Assembly (NCBI GenBank): GCA_963708645.1
Contig: CAVPTA010000006.1
Coordinates: forward strand, 124,001 to 188,000
Direction: 5' to 3'
Source: RYN-133 sp963708645
GTDB taxonomy: Bacteria > Actinomycetota > Actinomycetes > Mycobacteriales > Jatrophihabitantaceae
Length of the DNA stretch: 64,000 bases
The translations under genes and the position numbers were made by a program. Below, in pieces: positions 9,661-18,586 of this stretch. Below the pieces are notes generated by a model. It saw only the letters and a list, made by a program, of their open reading frames with translations. It was not told where the DNA came from and did not search any database. The first letter of the stretch is position 1, and each line of letters begins with the position of its first letter.

Positions 9661-10485
9661 TCAGGTCAATTCACATACGTAGATCGCCGTGCCGGGCAAG
9701 ATCGCCCCGCGCAGCGGCGACCACTGGCCCCACTCCTGGGTGTGGCCGGCGGGCCATTCCGGCTCGACGAGGTCGACGAGCCGGAAGCCGGCTGCGGCGA
9801 TCTCGCGTACGCGATCGCCCAGCGTGCGGTGGTGCTCGACGTAGGTGGGAGTGCGGTCGGCGGCGAACTCGACGTACGGCGTGCGGTCCCAATACGGCAT
9901 GGTCGCGCGCAACCCGTCCGGGCCGGGGTCGTCCGGGAACGCCCAGCGGATCGGATGCGTCGTCGCGAACACCCATCGACCGCCCGGCCGCAGGACCCGC
10001 GAGACCTCGCGCATGACTGCCGCGGAATCGGCGACGAACGGCACCGCGCCGAAGGCGGTGAACGCGATGTCGAAGGACGCGTCGCGAAACGGCAGGCGCT
10101 GCGCGTCGGCCTGCACGAGCGGGACATCAACACCGGTACGTGCGGCGCCGTCGCGAGCGTGGCGCAGCATGCCGGCCGAGATGTCGGACGCGACTACCTG
10201 CGCGCCCTGCCCGACGAGCCAGCGCGAGCACATCGCCGAGCCGCAGCCGACCTCGAGGATTCGCTTGCCGCGCACGTCCGAGCCCAGCAGCCGCGCGTCC
10301 TGCTCACGCAGGTTCTCCGGAGACCACACGAAGTCGGCGACGCCGAGGAACTCGCCGTGCTCGCGGTGGTAGTCGTCGGCCTCGGCGTCCCACCAGCGCC
10401 GGTTCGCTCGGACGGTCGCCTGACGGTCGGCCGGCTGCCGGCCGACACCGATCGGCGAGGGTGGCTCAGCTGCTTCCGCCGCCAC
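9661..10485 (-). CDS. Class I SAM-dependent methyltransferase
   Basis: About 274 residues. Motif I ILEVGCGSAMCSRWL binds S-adenosylmethionine, DISAGML is the acidic loop, and LRPGGRWVFATTHP is the post-motif. The N-terminal RWWDAEADDYHREHG marks a family found mainly in actinobacteria. The start is uncertain: the frame stays open far upstream through the Gly/Cys repeat gene; GTG at 10485 is the nearest start codon that precedes the fold, overlapping that gene by 20 bp. Substrate unknown. Confidence 0.82.
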   Translation of the reverse strand: MAAEAAEPPSPIGVGRQPADRQATVRANRRWWDAEADDYHREHGEFLGVADFVWSPENLREQDARLLGSDVRGKRILEVGCGSAMCSRWLVGQGAQVVASDISAGMLRHARDGAARTGVDVPLVQADAQRLPFRDASFDIAFTAFGAVPFVADSAAVMREVSRVLRPGGRWVFATTHPIRWAFPDDPGPDGLRATMPYWDRTPYVEFAADRTPTYVEHHRTLGDRVREIAAAGFRLVDLVEPEWPAGHTQEWGQWSPLRGAILPGTAIYVCELT

Positions 10486-10747
10486 CGCACCCGCCGCCGC
10501 CGCCGCACGAGGACCCGCCGCCGCAGGACGATCCGCCGCCACACGACGATCCACCGCCACACGACGATCCGCCACCACAGCCATGGTGGCCGCCATGGTG
10601 ACCGCCGGAACCGCCGTCGCCGCCTGCCGCCCACCAGGTCGACTCGCCGCCGGAGCGCCGACGCGGACCGCGGCCCTTGGTACCGCCCAGCCGCACGACC
10701 AGGCCGAGCACCACAACGGCGACGACGACCAGGATCACGGCGGGCAT
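10466..10747 (-). CDS. Small Gly/Cys/His-rich membrane-anchored protein with CGGGSS repeats
   Basis: 93 residues. One N-terminal membrane helix (AVILVVVAVVVLGLVV) is followed by a basic stretch GRGPRRR, a WW pair and a tail made almost only of Gly, Cys, Ser and His, with four CGGGSS hexapeptides and HHGGHHG. Similar Gly/Cys tails end some uncharacterised actinobacterial membrane proteins. The tail could bind metal or be cross-linked outside the membrane, which is inference. ATG at 10747 lies 34 bp from the divergent gene at 10782, so both probably share a promoter region. Confidence 0.7.
   Translation of the reverse strand: MPAVILVVVAVVVLGLVVRLGGTKGRGPRRRSGGESTWWAAGGDGGSGGHHGGHHGCGGGSSCGGGSSCGGGSSCGGGSSCGGGGGCGGGGSS
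10505..10576. repeat. Four tandem 18-bp units inside the Gly/Cys-rich gene
   Basis: Units begin at 10505, 10523, 10541 and 10559 and differ by a few bases. On the minus strand each encodes one GGGSSC hexapeptide. The synonymous differences between units suggest selection on the protein rather than very recent copying. Confidence 0.8.
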
Positions 10748-10781
10748 GTCACGAGCGTAAGCGCCACCTAGGCTCAATGCG

Positions 10782-11280
10782 ATGGCACAGCTTCGCCGGC
10801 GTGGACGACCCGACCTGCAGCGGATGAACGCTGCGGTGGCGGCGCTCGTGCTGCCCGAGGCTGTCTACAAGACGTGCCCGTGGCAGCCGCGCGAACTCGT
10901 CGAGACCGGACTGCGGCAATGGCTGCGTTGCGCGGGGGCCGCGCTGCGCGACGACAAGGTGATCGGCATGCCGTCGCACGCGGTCGACGAGGCGTGGCAC
11001 GGTTTCATTCTGTGCACCGCGCAGTACGCCGACTTCTGCCGGCGCGCCTACGGGCAGTTCCTGCACCATCATCCCGACGGTGGTGGGGGAGCGGCTGTCG
11101 ACGACCCCGCTGCCCAGCTCGGGCGCACCGTTGTCGCCTGGTCGATCGTTGCTCATCGTGACGAGCCGTGCGTGCTGTGGGATCTCGACGAGCAGGTCGG
11201 GGTCGAGCACCCGTGGGGCAGTGCCCGCGCAACGGGTAGCACAAGTACTGGCGAACCTGACCGAACTGAAAGAGGGCTGA
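10782..11280 (+). CDS. Conserved WH/HHHP-motif protein, resembling glycine-rich-domain (GRDP) family (one frameshift)
   Basis: About 165 residues. The central block AVDEAWHGFILCTAQYADF followed by CRRAYGQFLHHHP contains conserved WH, Tyr, FC and triple His, the spacing seen in GRDP-like proteins. Function of such proteins in bacteria is not established. The frame breaks at the GGGG near 11216; dropping one G gives WAVPAQRVAQVLANLTELKEG and a stop at 11280, one base before the next gene. ATG at 10782. Divergent from the Gly/Cys-rich gene, an association worth noting because GRDP domains are named for Gly-rich partners. No signal peptide. Confidence 0.6.
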
Positions 11281-11281
11281 C

Positions 11282-12224
11282 GTGGCGATCCCTGTCCCGA
11301 TGCGGATGCTGTGGGCCGTGCTGTCGCGAGTCGGCGGCACCCCGGTGTTGCAGTTGCCGCCCGACGAGATCGCGGCCGGACGGGCGAGCCGGCAAAAGCT
11401 CATCCTGATGCCCGGTGCATCCCTCATCGTCGGCCGCACCCACCGCGACGTCGATGTCGAGGACACCACCGTGGGCACGATCCCGGCGCGCATCTACCGG
11501 CCGTCCGGTGTCAGCGAAACCGCTGCCGCTGATCATGAACTTCCATGGCGGCGGCTTCATCACCGGCGATCCGCAGCAGTCACAGTGGTGGTGCAGCTCG
11601 ATCGCCCACGATGCGCGTGCGGTCGTGGTGTCCGTCGACTACCGCTTGGCTCCCGAGCACCCGTATCCCGGCGGCCCCGGAGGATTGCTTACGCGGCCAC
11701 GGCGTGGTGCGCCGAGCACGCGGCCGACCTCGGCGCCGACGGGTCCCGCATCGGCGTCATGGGCGACAGCGCAGGCGGCAATCTCGCGGCGGTCGTGTCG
11801 TTGATGGCCCGCGACCGCGGCGGCCCGCAGATCGCGCTGCAGGTGCTGCTCTACCCGGCCGTCGATATGCGTCAACACCTACCCGTCCGAGGACGAGAAC
11901 GAGTTCGCGCCGATCCTCGGCAAGGCCGACCTGGGCATCAGCGACGTCTACTGCCCGGGCCACGAGGACGAGCCGTATGCCTCGCCGCTGTTCGGCGAGC
12001 ACGAGGGACTGCCGCCGGCGCTGATCCAGACCGCCCAGCACGATCCGCTGCGCGATCAGGGTCGGGTCTACGCCGACGCACTGCGCAAGGCCGGCGTCGA
12101 GGTTCGGCTGACGAACTACGTCGACGCTGTGCACGGTTACATCTCCCTGCCGGGTGTGGTGCCGGTCGCGCGGCAGGCGCTCGCCGAAGCGGTTGCCGCG
12201 TTCGGCGAGGCGTTCGCCCGTTAG
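11282..12224 (+). CDS. Alpha/beta hydrolase, hormone-sensitive-lipase-type esterase (four frameshifts)
   Basis: GTG at 11282, one base after the upstream stop. Joined across breaks near 11510, 11667, 11683 and 11870 (each corrected by removing one base) it gives about 312 residues. The oxyanion motif HGGGF is in MNFHGGGFITGD, the nucleophile elbow is GDSAGGNLAA, and the acid and base are in HDPLRDQG and DAVHGY. This is the order of the HSL esterase family (family IV), which hydrolyses short-chain esters. Four breaks in an otherwise well-kept sequence point to errors rather than decay. Confidence 0.85.
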
Positions 12225-12404
12225 CGTGCAGGGCCCGGATTACCGGGAACAGAAGGGTCTGGAGTAGGGTTGAGGCTGGTGGTACAGGTCTGTGGCCTCG
12301 ACATGGAGTAGGCCGCTCGTCAAATCCGCACCGGAAATGTCGATGGACTTCGGTCCGAGGGCTGCGCCGCGACCTTCGAGCAACTGTCAGGACCCACCTA
12401 CTCA
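12225..12404 (+). other. Intergenic leader upstream of rpsA
   Basis: About 180 bp with no gene. It holds a weak CCCGG/CCGGG hairpin near 12234-12247 after the esterase and a possible -10 TAGGGT at 12265-12270, without a convincing -35. The rpsA promoter should lie here, but no site is clear. No strong Shine-Dalgarno is seen before the ATG at 12405. Confidence 0.35.
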
Positions 12405-13862
12405 ATGACGTCCACCCAAACCGCACCGCGCAGCACCCCCCAGGTCGCCATCAACGACATCGGCACCGCCGATGACTTCCTCGCCGCGATCGACAGCACC
12501 ATCAAGTACTTCAACGACGGCGACATCGTCGAAGGCACCATCGTCAAGGTTGACCGCGACGAGGTCCTTCTCGACATCGGCTACAAGACCGAAGGTGTCA
12601 TCCCGTCCCGCGAACTCTCCATCAAGCACGACGTCGACCCGAACGAGGTCGTCACCGTCGGCGATGAGATCGAGGCCCTGGTTCTCCAGAAGGAGGACAA
12701 GGAAGGCCGGCTGATCCTCTCCAAGAAGCGCGCGCAGTACGAGCGCGCATGGGGCACGATCGAGGAGAAGAAGGAGCGCGACGAGGTCGTCGAGGGCACC
12801 GTCATCGAGGTCGTCAAGGGCGGCCTGATCATCGACATCGGCCTGCGTGGCTTCCTGCCCGCGTCGCTGGTCGAGATGCGCCGCGTCCGCGACCTGCAGC
12901 CCTACGTCGGCAAGACGCTCGAGGCGAAGATCATCGAGCTCGACAAGAACCGCAACAACGTCGTGCTCTCGCGGCGTGCGTGGCTCGAGCAGACCCAGTC
13001 CGAGGTGCGCAGCGAGTTCCTGAACAAGCTCGCCAAGGGCCAGGTCCGTACCGGTGTCGTCAGCTCGATCGTCAACTTCGGCGCGTTCGTCGATCTCGGC
13101 GGCGTCGACGGTCTGGTGCACGTCTCCGAGCTGTCCTGGAAGCACATCGACCACCCGTCCGAGGTCGTCGAGGTCGGCCAGGAGGTCACCGTCGAGGTTC
13201 TCGACATCGACCTCGACCGCGAGCGCGTCTCGCTGTCGCTCAAGGCCACCCAGGAAGACCCGTGGCGCCAGTTCGCCCGCACCCACCAGATCGGGCAGGT
13301 CGTCCCGGGCAAGGTCACCAAGCTGGTTCCGTTCGGCGCGTTCGTCCGCGTCCAGGACGGCATCGAGGGCCTGGTGCACATCTCCGAGCTGGCCGAGCGT
13401 CACGTCGAGATCCCCGAGCAGGTCGTCAACGTCGGCGACGACCTGCTGGTCAAGGTCATCGACATCGACCTCGAGCGGCGCCGCATCTCGCTGTCGCTGA
13501 AGCAGGCGAACGAGGGCGCGCTCACCGAGGACTCGCTTCGACCCGGCGCAGTACGGCATGGAGGCCCAGTACGACGACAAGGGCAACTACATCTACCCCG
13601 ACGGCTTCGATCCCGAGACCCAGGAGTGGCTGCCCGGCTACGACGATCAGCGTGAGGCGTGGGAGAAGCGCTACGCGTCGGCTCGCGAGCGTTTCGAGGC
13701 GCACAAGAAGCAGCTCGCAGGACGCCCAGAAGGCCGACGCCGATGCTGCGGTCGAGACCGGCGATGCGCTCGTCCTACACCTCGGAGGCTCCGGAGTCGG
13801 GCGGTTCGCTCGCTTCGGACGAGGCGCTGGCGGCACTGCGCGAGAAGCTGGCCGGTCGCTAG
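12405..13862 (+). CDS. rpsA: 30S ribosomal protein S1 (three frameshifts near the C-terminus)
   Basis: S1 binds mRNA on the 30S subunit. Four S1 OB-fold repeats are visible: from GDIVEGTIVKVDRDEVLLDI, GTVIEVVKGGLIIDIGLRGF, GQVRTGVVSSIVNFGAFVDL and GQVVPGKVTKLVPFGAFVRV, the last two ending ISLSLK-like. Frame breaks near 13529, 13722 and 13775 each need one base removed; the repaired tail reads DSFDPAQYGMEAQ, then KKQLAQDAQKADADAA, then GGSLASDEALAALREKLAGR, the typical actinobacterial S1 end. Total about 484 residues. S1 is essential, so the breaks are almost certainly sequence errors. coaE follows, as in most actinobacteria. Confidence 0.95.
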
Positions 13863-13877
13863 AACCAGCTCTGCACG

Positions 13878-13905
13878 ACGGCCCGGGACACATGTCCCGG
13901 GCCGT
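13878..13905 (+). terminator. Terminator hairpin after rpsA
   Basis: ACGGCCCGGGACA at 13878-13890 and TGTCCCGGGCCGT at 13893-13905 are perfect complements, a 13-bp stem. It starts 16 bases after the rpsA stop and has no long T run, which fits actinobacterial hairpin terminators. Confidence 0.85.
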
Positions 13906-13943
13906 TCTGCGTCCCACCCCGCTGTGTCGGTACGGTCGGGAGC

Positions 13944-14526
13944 GTGCGGGTGGCGCTGAGCGGGGGAGTCGGGTCCGGCAAGAGCACCGTTGCCCGCCGG
14001 CTCGAGCACCACGGCGCCGTGGTCATCGACGCGGACGCGATCGCGCGCGAGGTCGTCGAGCCCGGAACGTCTGGTTACGACGAGGTGGTGGCCCGCTTCG
14101 GTGACGCCGTGGTCGCGGACGGCCGGCTCGACCGTGCCGCAGTGGCCAAGATCGTGTTCAACGACCAGGACGCGCTGGCCGACCTGAACAAGATCGTGCA
14201 TCCACGCGTCGGCCGACGTGTCGCCGAGCTGACCGCCGCGGCGCCCGAGGACGCAGTTCTCGTCTACGACGTCCCGCTGCTCGCCGAGAAGGGCTCGCGC
14301 GAGGGCTTCGACGTGGTCGTCATGGTGCTCGCCGACCGCGAGACGCGCCTGGAACGGCTTGCGGGCCGTGGCATGCCCCGCGAGGACGCCGAGGCCCGGA
14401 TGGCGGCGCAGGCGAGCGATGAGCAACGCCGCGCGATGGCCGACGAGATCGTCGAGAACAACGGCGTCGACGGACGACCTCGACGCGACAGTGGACGCGC
14501 TGTGGGACCGGCTCCGCACCAGGTAG
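13944..14526 (+). CDS. coaE: Dephospho-CoA kinase (one frameshift)
   Basis: Last step of coenzyme A synthesis, phosphorylating the ribose 3'-OH of dephospho-CoA. P-loop LSGGVGSGKSTVARRL near residue 5, then VIDADAIAREVVEPG, IVHPRVGRR and VYDVPLLAE, all CoaE signatures. GTG start at 13944. One surplus G near 14469 breaks the frame; repaired, ENNGSTDDLDATVDALWDRL follows and the stop is at 14524-14526. About 193 residues, normal for a stand-alone CoaE. It follows rpsA behind a terminator hairpin and precedes a tRNA cluster. Confidence 0.93.
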
Positions 14527-14531
14527 GCGGT

Positions 14532-14561
14532 TTGGAACGGCCGATCCCGATCAGATAGAGT
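14532..14561 (+). promoter_or_regulatory. Probable promoter of the tRNA cluster
   Basis: TTGGAA at 14532-14537 and TAGAGT at 14556-14561 are separated by 18 bp and lie 40 bp before the first tRNA, matching sigma-70-type spacing and the actinobacterial TANNNT -10. Confidence 0.5.
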
Positions 14562-14601
14562 CATCGCCCGTACGCGAGGGCGCGAAAACGCCGCGCGAAC
14601 T

Positions 14602-14674
14602 GCGGACGTAGCGCAGCTGGTAGCGCATCACCTTGCCAAGGTGAGGGTCGCGGGTTCGAATCCCGTCGTCCGCT
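14602..14674 (+). tRNA. tRNA-Gly (GCC)
   Basis: Acceptor arms GCGGACG at 14602-14608 and CGTCCGC at 14667-14673 pair fully. The anticodon loop TTGCCAA has GCC at 14635-14637, and the T loop contains TTCGAAT. 73 nt; no CCA encoded. First of three tRNAs. Confidence 0.95.
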
Positions 14675-14730
14675 CGAGGCACCGCCTCGGCGATCTCTCC
14701 GGCGAAAGCCGGAGCCAAGCCGACCCACAC

Positions 14731-14802
14731 GGCGGCGTGGCCGAGTGGCTTAGGCAAGGGCCTGCAAAGCCCTGTACGCGGGTTCGATTCCCGCCGCCGC
14801 CT
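14731..14802 (+). tRNA. tRNA-Cys (GCA)
   Basis: Acceptor arms GGCGGCG at 14731-14737 and CGCCGCC at 14795-14801 pair. The anticodon loop CTGCAAA gives GCA, and the T arm GCGGG-TTCGATT-CCCGC is intact. 72 nt; no CCA encoded. Confidence 0.93.
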
Positions 14803-14847
14803 CGCAGGTTGCACGACAGACAAACCACCGCTCACAGCGGTGCATAC

Positions 14848-14922
<75 letters not shown>

Positions 14923-14998
14923 GTTCGAACCCGGACTCGTCGAAGCGTACGGGCGGCCAACATCAACGTGCCGGTTGGCGACGCCTGGTCGCAGCCTG

Positions 14999-16180
14999 TC
15001 AGCCGGCAGCGATGCCTTCGCCGCCGGCGCCACCGGGCACGGAGACCGATCCGATCGCGGTCAGGGCACCGGTGCTACCGATGGAGAACTCGTCCACGAT
15101 GCCGTTGCGTCCGGTCTGCACGTAAAGGAAACGCCCGTCGGGTGTTGCGGTCGCATCGACCGTTCCCGGGTCCGTGCTCGTGTTCCCGAGCGCAGCCAGG
15201 GTGCCATTGGTATCGGTGTACCCCGAGACGCTGGCGCTGCCGGCGTTCGACCCGTAGACCTTGTCGCCGGTGACGGTGACCCAGCACGTTGCGGCCTGCC
15301 CGGTCGTCGTGCGCAGGATCAGGCTCAGGGTCGCGTCGTGGTTGACGTCGAACGTCGCGAGCGCGGACGGCCCGGCCTCGGCGATCACCAGATGCTGCTG
15401 CCGGTCGAAGGCGATCGCGAACGGCACATTGCCCGTGTCCGGGGTGATGACCGGTTCGCGGGACGGACCGAACCAGCTGACAGGGAAGACCTCGATGCTC
15501 TGTCCGTCACCCTTGGTCGTGACGATGAGCTTCGAACCGTCCGGGGTGAAAGCGATCTGGCCGGGGGTGCTGGTGAACTCGGGACTCGGGTTCGGGTTGA
15601 ACCCGAGGTCGCGGTGCCACGCCGGAACCTTCACCAGCAACCCGCCGATCCGCAGGTAGCCCTGGATGGAACCCCCGTCGCGGGCGTTGAGGACGTAGAG
15701 CCGCCCATCGTGCACGGTGACACTCACGGGGAACGCGCCGCCTGAGCTGATGGTCTGCAGCCGGGTCAAGTGATCGCCACGAACGGCGAACACGGTCAGG
15801 GTGTTGCTGCCGGCGTTCACGGCGTAGAGCAGATTCGTCGCCGAGTCGTAGGCCAGCGCGCCCTGCGAAGCCGTGAAGTCGACCGCTGATCCCGCGAGCT
15901 GCCCGCCGAGACCTCCGGTCGGATAGACGCCCGCCTGACTCAAGGTTCCGTCCGCCGCCCGGGCGTAGGCGACGATCGAGTTGCCGGCCGGATTGTCGGT
16001 CTGCACAAACACTGCCGCCGAATGCGACTGTGTGAACCGGTGCGCGGGCTGGTGAACCGGCGAATGGGTCGGTTGATGGGCGGGAGTCGCGGCAGCCGGT
16101 CCGGCGAAGGTTGCGGCGATAGCGGCAACGCCGAAGCCGGCGCTGGCACCGAGAGTGGCAATGCGGGCAGTGGTTTTCAT
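14999..16180 (-). CDS. Secreted seven-bladed beta-propeller protein, YncE/6-phosphogluconolactonase-like fold
   Basis: About 393 residues. The start at 16180 is chosen because AGGAG lies seven bases upstream and the protein then begins with a signal peptide (MKTTARIATLGASAGFG, Ala-rich core, cleavage around AAATPAHQ). A His/Gln/Pro-rich spacer follows, then repeated blades with motifs such as LAYDSATNLLYAVNAGSNTL, IAFTPDGSKLIVTTKGDGQ and DATATPDGRFLYVQTGRNG. The lactonase-family propeller repeat is clear, but enzymatic activity is not predictable. Transcribed toward the tRNA cluster; no operon partner. Confidence 0.8.
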   Translation of the reverse strand: MKTTARIATLGASAGFGVAAIAATFAGPAAATPAHQPTHSPVHQPAHRFTQSHSAAVFVQTDNPAGNSIVAYARAADGTLSQAGVYPTGGLGGQLAGSAVDFTASQGALAYDSATNLLYAVNAGSNTLTVFAVRGDHLTRLQTISSGGAFPVSVTVHDGRLYVLNARDGGSIQGYLRIGGLLVKVPAWHRDLGFNPNPSPEFTSTPGQIAFTPDGSKLIVTTKGDGQSIEVFPVSWFGPSREPVITPDTGNVPFAIAFDRQQHLVIAEAGPSALATFDVNHDATLSLILRTTTGQAATCWVTVTGDKVYGSNAGSASVSGYTDTNGTLAALGNTSTDPGTVDATATPDGRFLYVQTGRNGIVDEFSIGSTGALTAIGSVSVPGGAGGEGIAAG

Positions 16181-16287
16181 TAACGCTCCTGGGTTGGTCG
16201 CACCGTGTTGGACAACCAATGAGCGGCGCGTAGCGGGAACGGTCTTACTCGGTGACGAGTGGCGTTGCCGGTCCGTAAGAACTGCAG

Positions 16288-17059
16288 TCAGGAGAAATGG
16301 GTAACCGGCCGGCCGAGCAGCCGCCCGTCCAGGTAGATGTCAACCTTCTCGTTGTAGAACGCGATGAGGCCGGCAATGGGGAGCAGCTGTCGGGTTGGGG
16401 AGTCGTAGGTCCAGGCGACGTCGGCGTAGGTGGTGTCGCCGACTCGGGCGTTCCAGTAGCCGCTGGTGACACCTTTGTAGGGGCACGCGGTCACCGTGTC
16501 GGTCGTCGAACAGCTTGGTGACGTCGACATCGCTGCGATTGAGGTAGTAGCGCGTCGGCAACCCGGTCTCGAACACCAGCACCGGCGAGCTGGACTCGGC
16601 CAGGGTCACGCCGTCGAGTTCGACGCGGACGGGGCGGGTGGAGCGCAGCGCGTCCACGCGCACATACGGGTCGCGGGGGTGGACGAAGACTTGCTCGTCC
16701 TCTTCGAACCAGGCGTCGACGGAGTCCCACTCGAACCGCGCTCGCCCGGCCAGACCTTCGACGGTCGCATTGTCGCCGTACACGCGCAGCGCGGCGGCCC
16801 GGACAGTGTCTCCGACGCGCAGTGCGTAGCGGCGAGCAGTGCCGCGACTCAGTTTCTGCTCGTGCTGCTCGTCAACCAGCACCGCAGGGTCGATGTCGTC
16901 GACCGGAACGTAGTACTGCGGATAGCGCGACCATTCCCACACGTAGAGCGCTGACATGGTGTCCAGGACGACGCGGCCATTCAGGAATGCGCGGATTCGT
17001 CGGGGGACCGGCGCGGTGTGGTTCACCGGTGGGAGCGGGGCCGGATAGTCGCTGGTCAC
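16288..17059 (-). CDS. DUF427 domain protein (one frameshift)
   Basis: About 256 residues with two DUF427 (NTP_transf_9-like) units: YVWEWSRYPQYYVPVDDI with FEWDSVDAWFEEDEQVFVHP in the first, and RYYLNRSDVDVTKLFDD then DTVTACPYKGVTSGYW with VAWTYDSPTRQLLPIAG in the second. The TACPYKG..YW core is diagnostic. The frame breaks near 16510 in a run of GAC triplets, and one base removed restores it. GTG start at 17059 overlaps the anti-sigma stop (GTGA), so it is the third gene of the sigma unit. Function of the family is not known. Confidence 0.8.
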
Positions 17060-17280
17060 GACGAGGCCTCGGCGGCACGGAGTAGCCCCTGGAAGTCGTC
17101 GTCGCAGGGACCGCACGCGGCCAGGTGGGCGGCGACGCCGGGGTAGCGCTCGGCTGCCGAGCCGGGGGAGTCGTCAAGGACCAGCTCGACATAGACGTGC
17201 AAAATTTCCAACGCCTGCGCGCATCCGACATCGCGAGGATCGGTCGCCAGGAACCGGTCTATCGCCGACCAGTCAGTCAT
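17056..17280 (-). CDS. Putative zinc-finger anti-sigma factor
   Basis: 74 residues. VAAHLAACGPCDDDFQGLL has the His-x3-Cys-x2-Cys pattern of ZAS-type anti-sigma factors. No membrane helix, so it would be a soluble anti-sigma. The ATG at 17280 overlaps the sigma-factor stop by 8 bp, and its own stop overlaps the DUF427 start. Overlap with a sigma gene strongly supports the role. Confidence 0.7.
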   Translation of the reverse strand: MTDWSAIDRFLATDPRDVGCAQALEILHVYVELVLDDSPGSAAERYPGVAAHLAACGPCDDDFQGLLRAAEASS

Positions 17281-17855
17281 GCTCGCCGCCCCGATCTTCA
17301 GCTGCTGAGGCCGCAGGAGCCGTGTCGGCTGCAATGCTCAGATGTCCGTTAGCGGCGAGCGCGGCCCGCAACTTACGTCGAGCGTCGAACAGTGTCTTGT
17401 AGATCGCATTGCGTTCGAGGCGAGCTGGACTCCGCGTCAAGCGCGACTGTCGGTTTCTGCCAGAAGTGCCGGCCGAGCTTGGTTGAAACCTCGAGAATGA
17501 CGAATTTGTACGCCCAGGTAGTGAACCTGCTGTCGCCGCGGAACCCGTTGATCTTGCCGGTAACGGCCAGTAGGGCGTCGGCGGCGGCCTGATGGGCCAG
17601 GTCGTCGAGTTCCGGGCCGGTGATCGGATGCTTCCCGCTACGTCGATGCAGTTCGCTGCGAGCGACACGCAGCAACAGTTCATGCATTCTCGCCAACGCT
17701 TGCTCGCGCACCGGACCGATATCCGCGAGAGTGCGGATCCACTCAGCCAACTCGGCGTCATGCTCACGACTTTGCGGGAGCGGGGCGATGGGTTCGGCGG
17801 CCGCGGCGCCGTGCACAGTTGCGTCGTTGGCCATGGAGACTTCGCACGGCTGCAT
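17273..17855 (-). pseudogene. Sigma-70-family RNA polymerase sigma factor lacking most of region 4
   Basis: The N-terminal 155 residues look like sigma region 2 of an ECF-type factor: LDDLAHQAAADALLAVTGKI and FRGDSRFTTWAYKFVILEV. After KPTVALDAESS the sequence jumps, out of frame, to RLERNAIYKTLFDARRKLRA, the very end of region 4.2. In relatives roughly 50-60 residues holding region 4.1 and the first helix of the -35-binding helix-turn-helix lie between these parts. So an internal deletion plus a frame change is present near 17410. Either the gene is dead or the assembly lost a segment. The anti-sigma gene downstream is intact. Confidence 0.65.
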
Positions 17856-17916
17856 GTGTTCGAGCCTACGGGCCTGCTCCTCGACAGCTGCTCGGTTGCG
17901 CGGAGGTAAGACCTGG

Positions 17917-18064
17917 CTGTCGGGAGTCGCTAATCAGGTTGTGGCAGCGGCCAAACAGGCCGCCGGGCACACATTCCTCCGGCGCGATCGGCCGCCTGGT
18001 GCCCGACGACGTTGTGGGGCTCATCCGCTACGTGCGGGAGCACGCCGCGAAGTCCGGCTCCTGA
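17917..18064 (+). pseudogene. Short unassigned coding remnant
   Basis: GGAGGT at 17902-17907 is followed by a CTG-started frame reading LSGVANQVVAAAKQAAGHT. After a frame change near 17975, SGAIGRLVPDDVVGLIRYV continues to a stop at 18062-18064. The two pieces together look protein-like (about 48 residues, helical, amphipathic). I do not recognise a family. It may be a small gene with one error, or a remnant between the sigma and MarR genes. Confidence 0.25.
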
Positions 18065-18097
18065 CGAGGCGGATCACTCAATGACCGACGCGGCCAG

Positions 18098-18562
18098 TTA
18101 GCGTCTGGTGCCCGTTGCGGGTGAAGATCCCGCAGCAGTGATACGCGCGAAGGCCTCGGCCATCACCCGCGCTTCGTCGTGGCTCACGTGGGCCGAGAAG
18201 TGTTTTGCGATCGACTTGGCGTGCGAGCGCTCCATCCGCGCGAACGTCTCGAGGCCGGTTGCGGTCATCTCCACCGACACGCCGCGGCCGTCGTCGTCGG
18301 CCCCTGCGCGCGTCACCAGACCGGCCTGTTCGAGTTGGGCCACGCGCCGCGTGAGCCAACTGCGGCTGAGCAGCGCTTGTTGGGCCAATTCGGCCATCCG
18401 GATGTGGCGACCCGGCGCGACCCAGATCTTGATCATGATGTCGTACCAGACGAGCGGTACGCCGCAGTCGCGTTGCAGGTCGGACTCCATCAGTTCGACC
18501 AGGCGTGTGTGCGCCTCCAACATGCGCAGCCACGCAAGCCGCTTGCCCGAGGGAGGTGGCAT
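18098..18562 (-). CDS. MarR-family transcriptional regulator
   Basis: 154 residues. Winged-helix core: YDIMIKIWVAPGRHIRMAEL, recognition helix ALLSRSWLTRRVAQLEQAGL, and the wing with ADDDGRGVSVEMTATG. ATG at 18562 is preceded by an AG-rich stretch. The region is flanked by a membrane protein gene on the same strand 24 bp upstream. Its ligand and target are not evident. Confidence 0.85.
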   Translation of the reverse strand: MPPPSGKRLAWLRMLEAHTRLVELMESDLQRDCGVPLVWYDIMIKIWVAPGRHIRMAELAQQALLSRSWLTRRVAQLEQAGLVTRAGADDDGRGVSVEMTATGLETFARMERSHAKSIAKHFSAHVSHDEARVMAEAFARITAAGSSPATGTRR

Positions 18563-18586
18563 GGCCAGAGGATAGTTGCGCGTCGG

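Noticed and set aside
10505..10576. Short repeats as a CRISPR array
   Set aside because: 18-bp back-to-back units without spacers, inside a coding frame; no cas genes.
10466..10747. Gly/Cys peptide as a RiPP precursor
   Set aside because: It has a membrane helix rather than a leader, and no radical SAM or cyclase gene is adjacent; the neighbouring methyltransferase is of a generic type.
11282..12224. Esterase as a decaying pseudogene
   Set aside because: All four catalytic motifs are perfect and every break is a one-base gain like those in rpsA, so sequence error is likelier.
12402..13586. Long minus-strand frame of 394 codons opposite rpsA
   Set aside because: It is the mirror of a real gene in GC-rich DNA: monotonous Asp/Leu/Val/Gly composition, no motif, no ribosome site.
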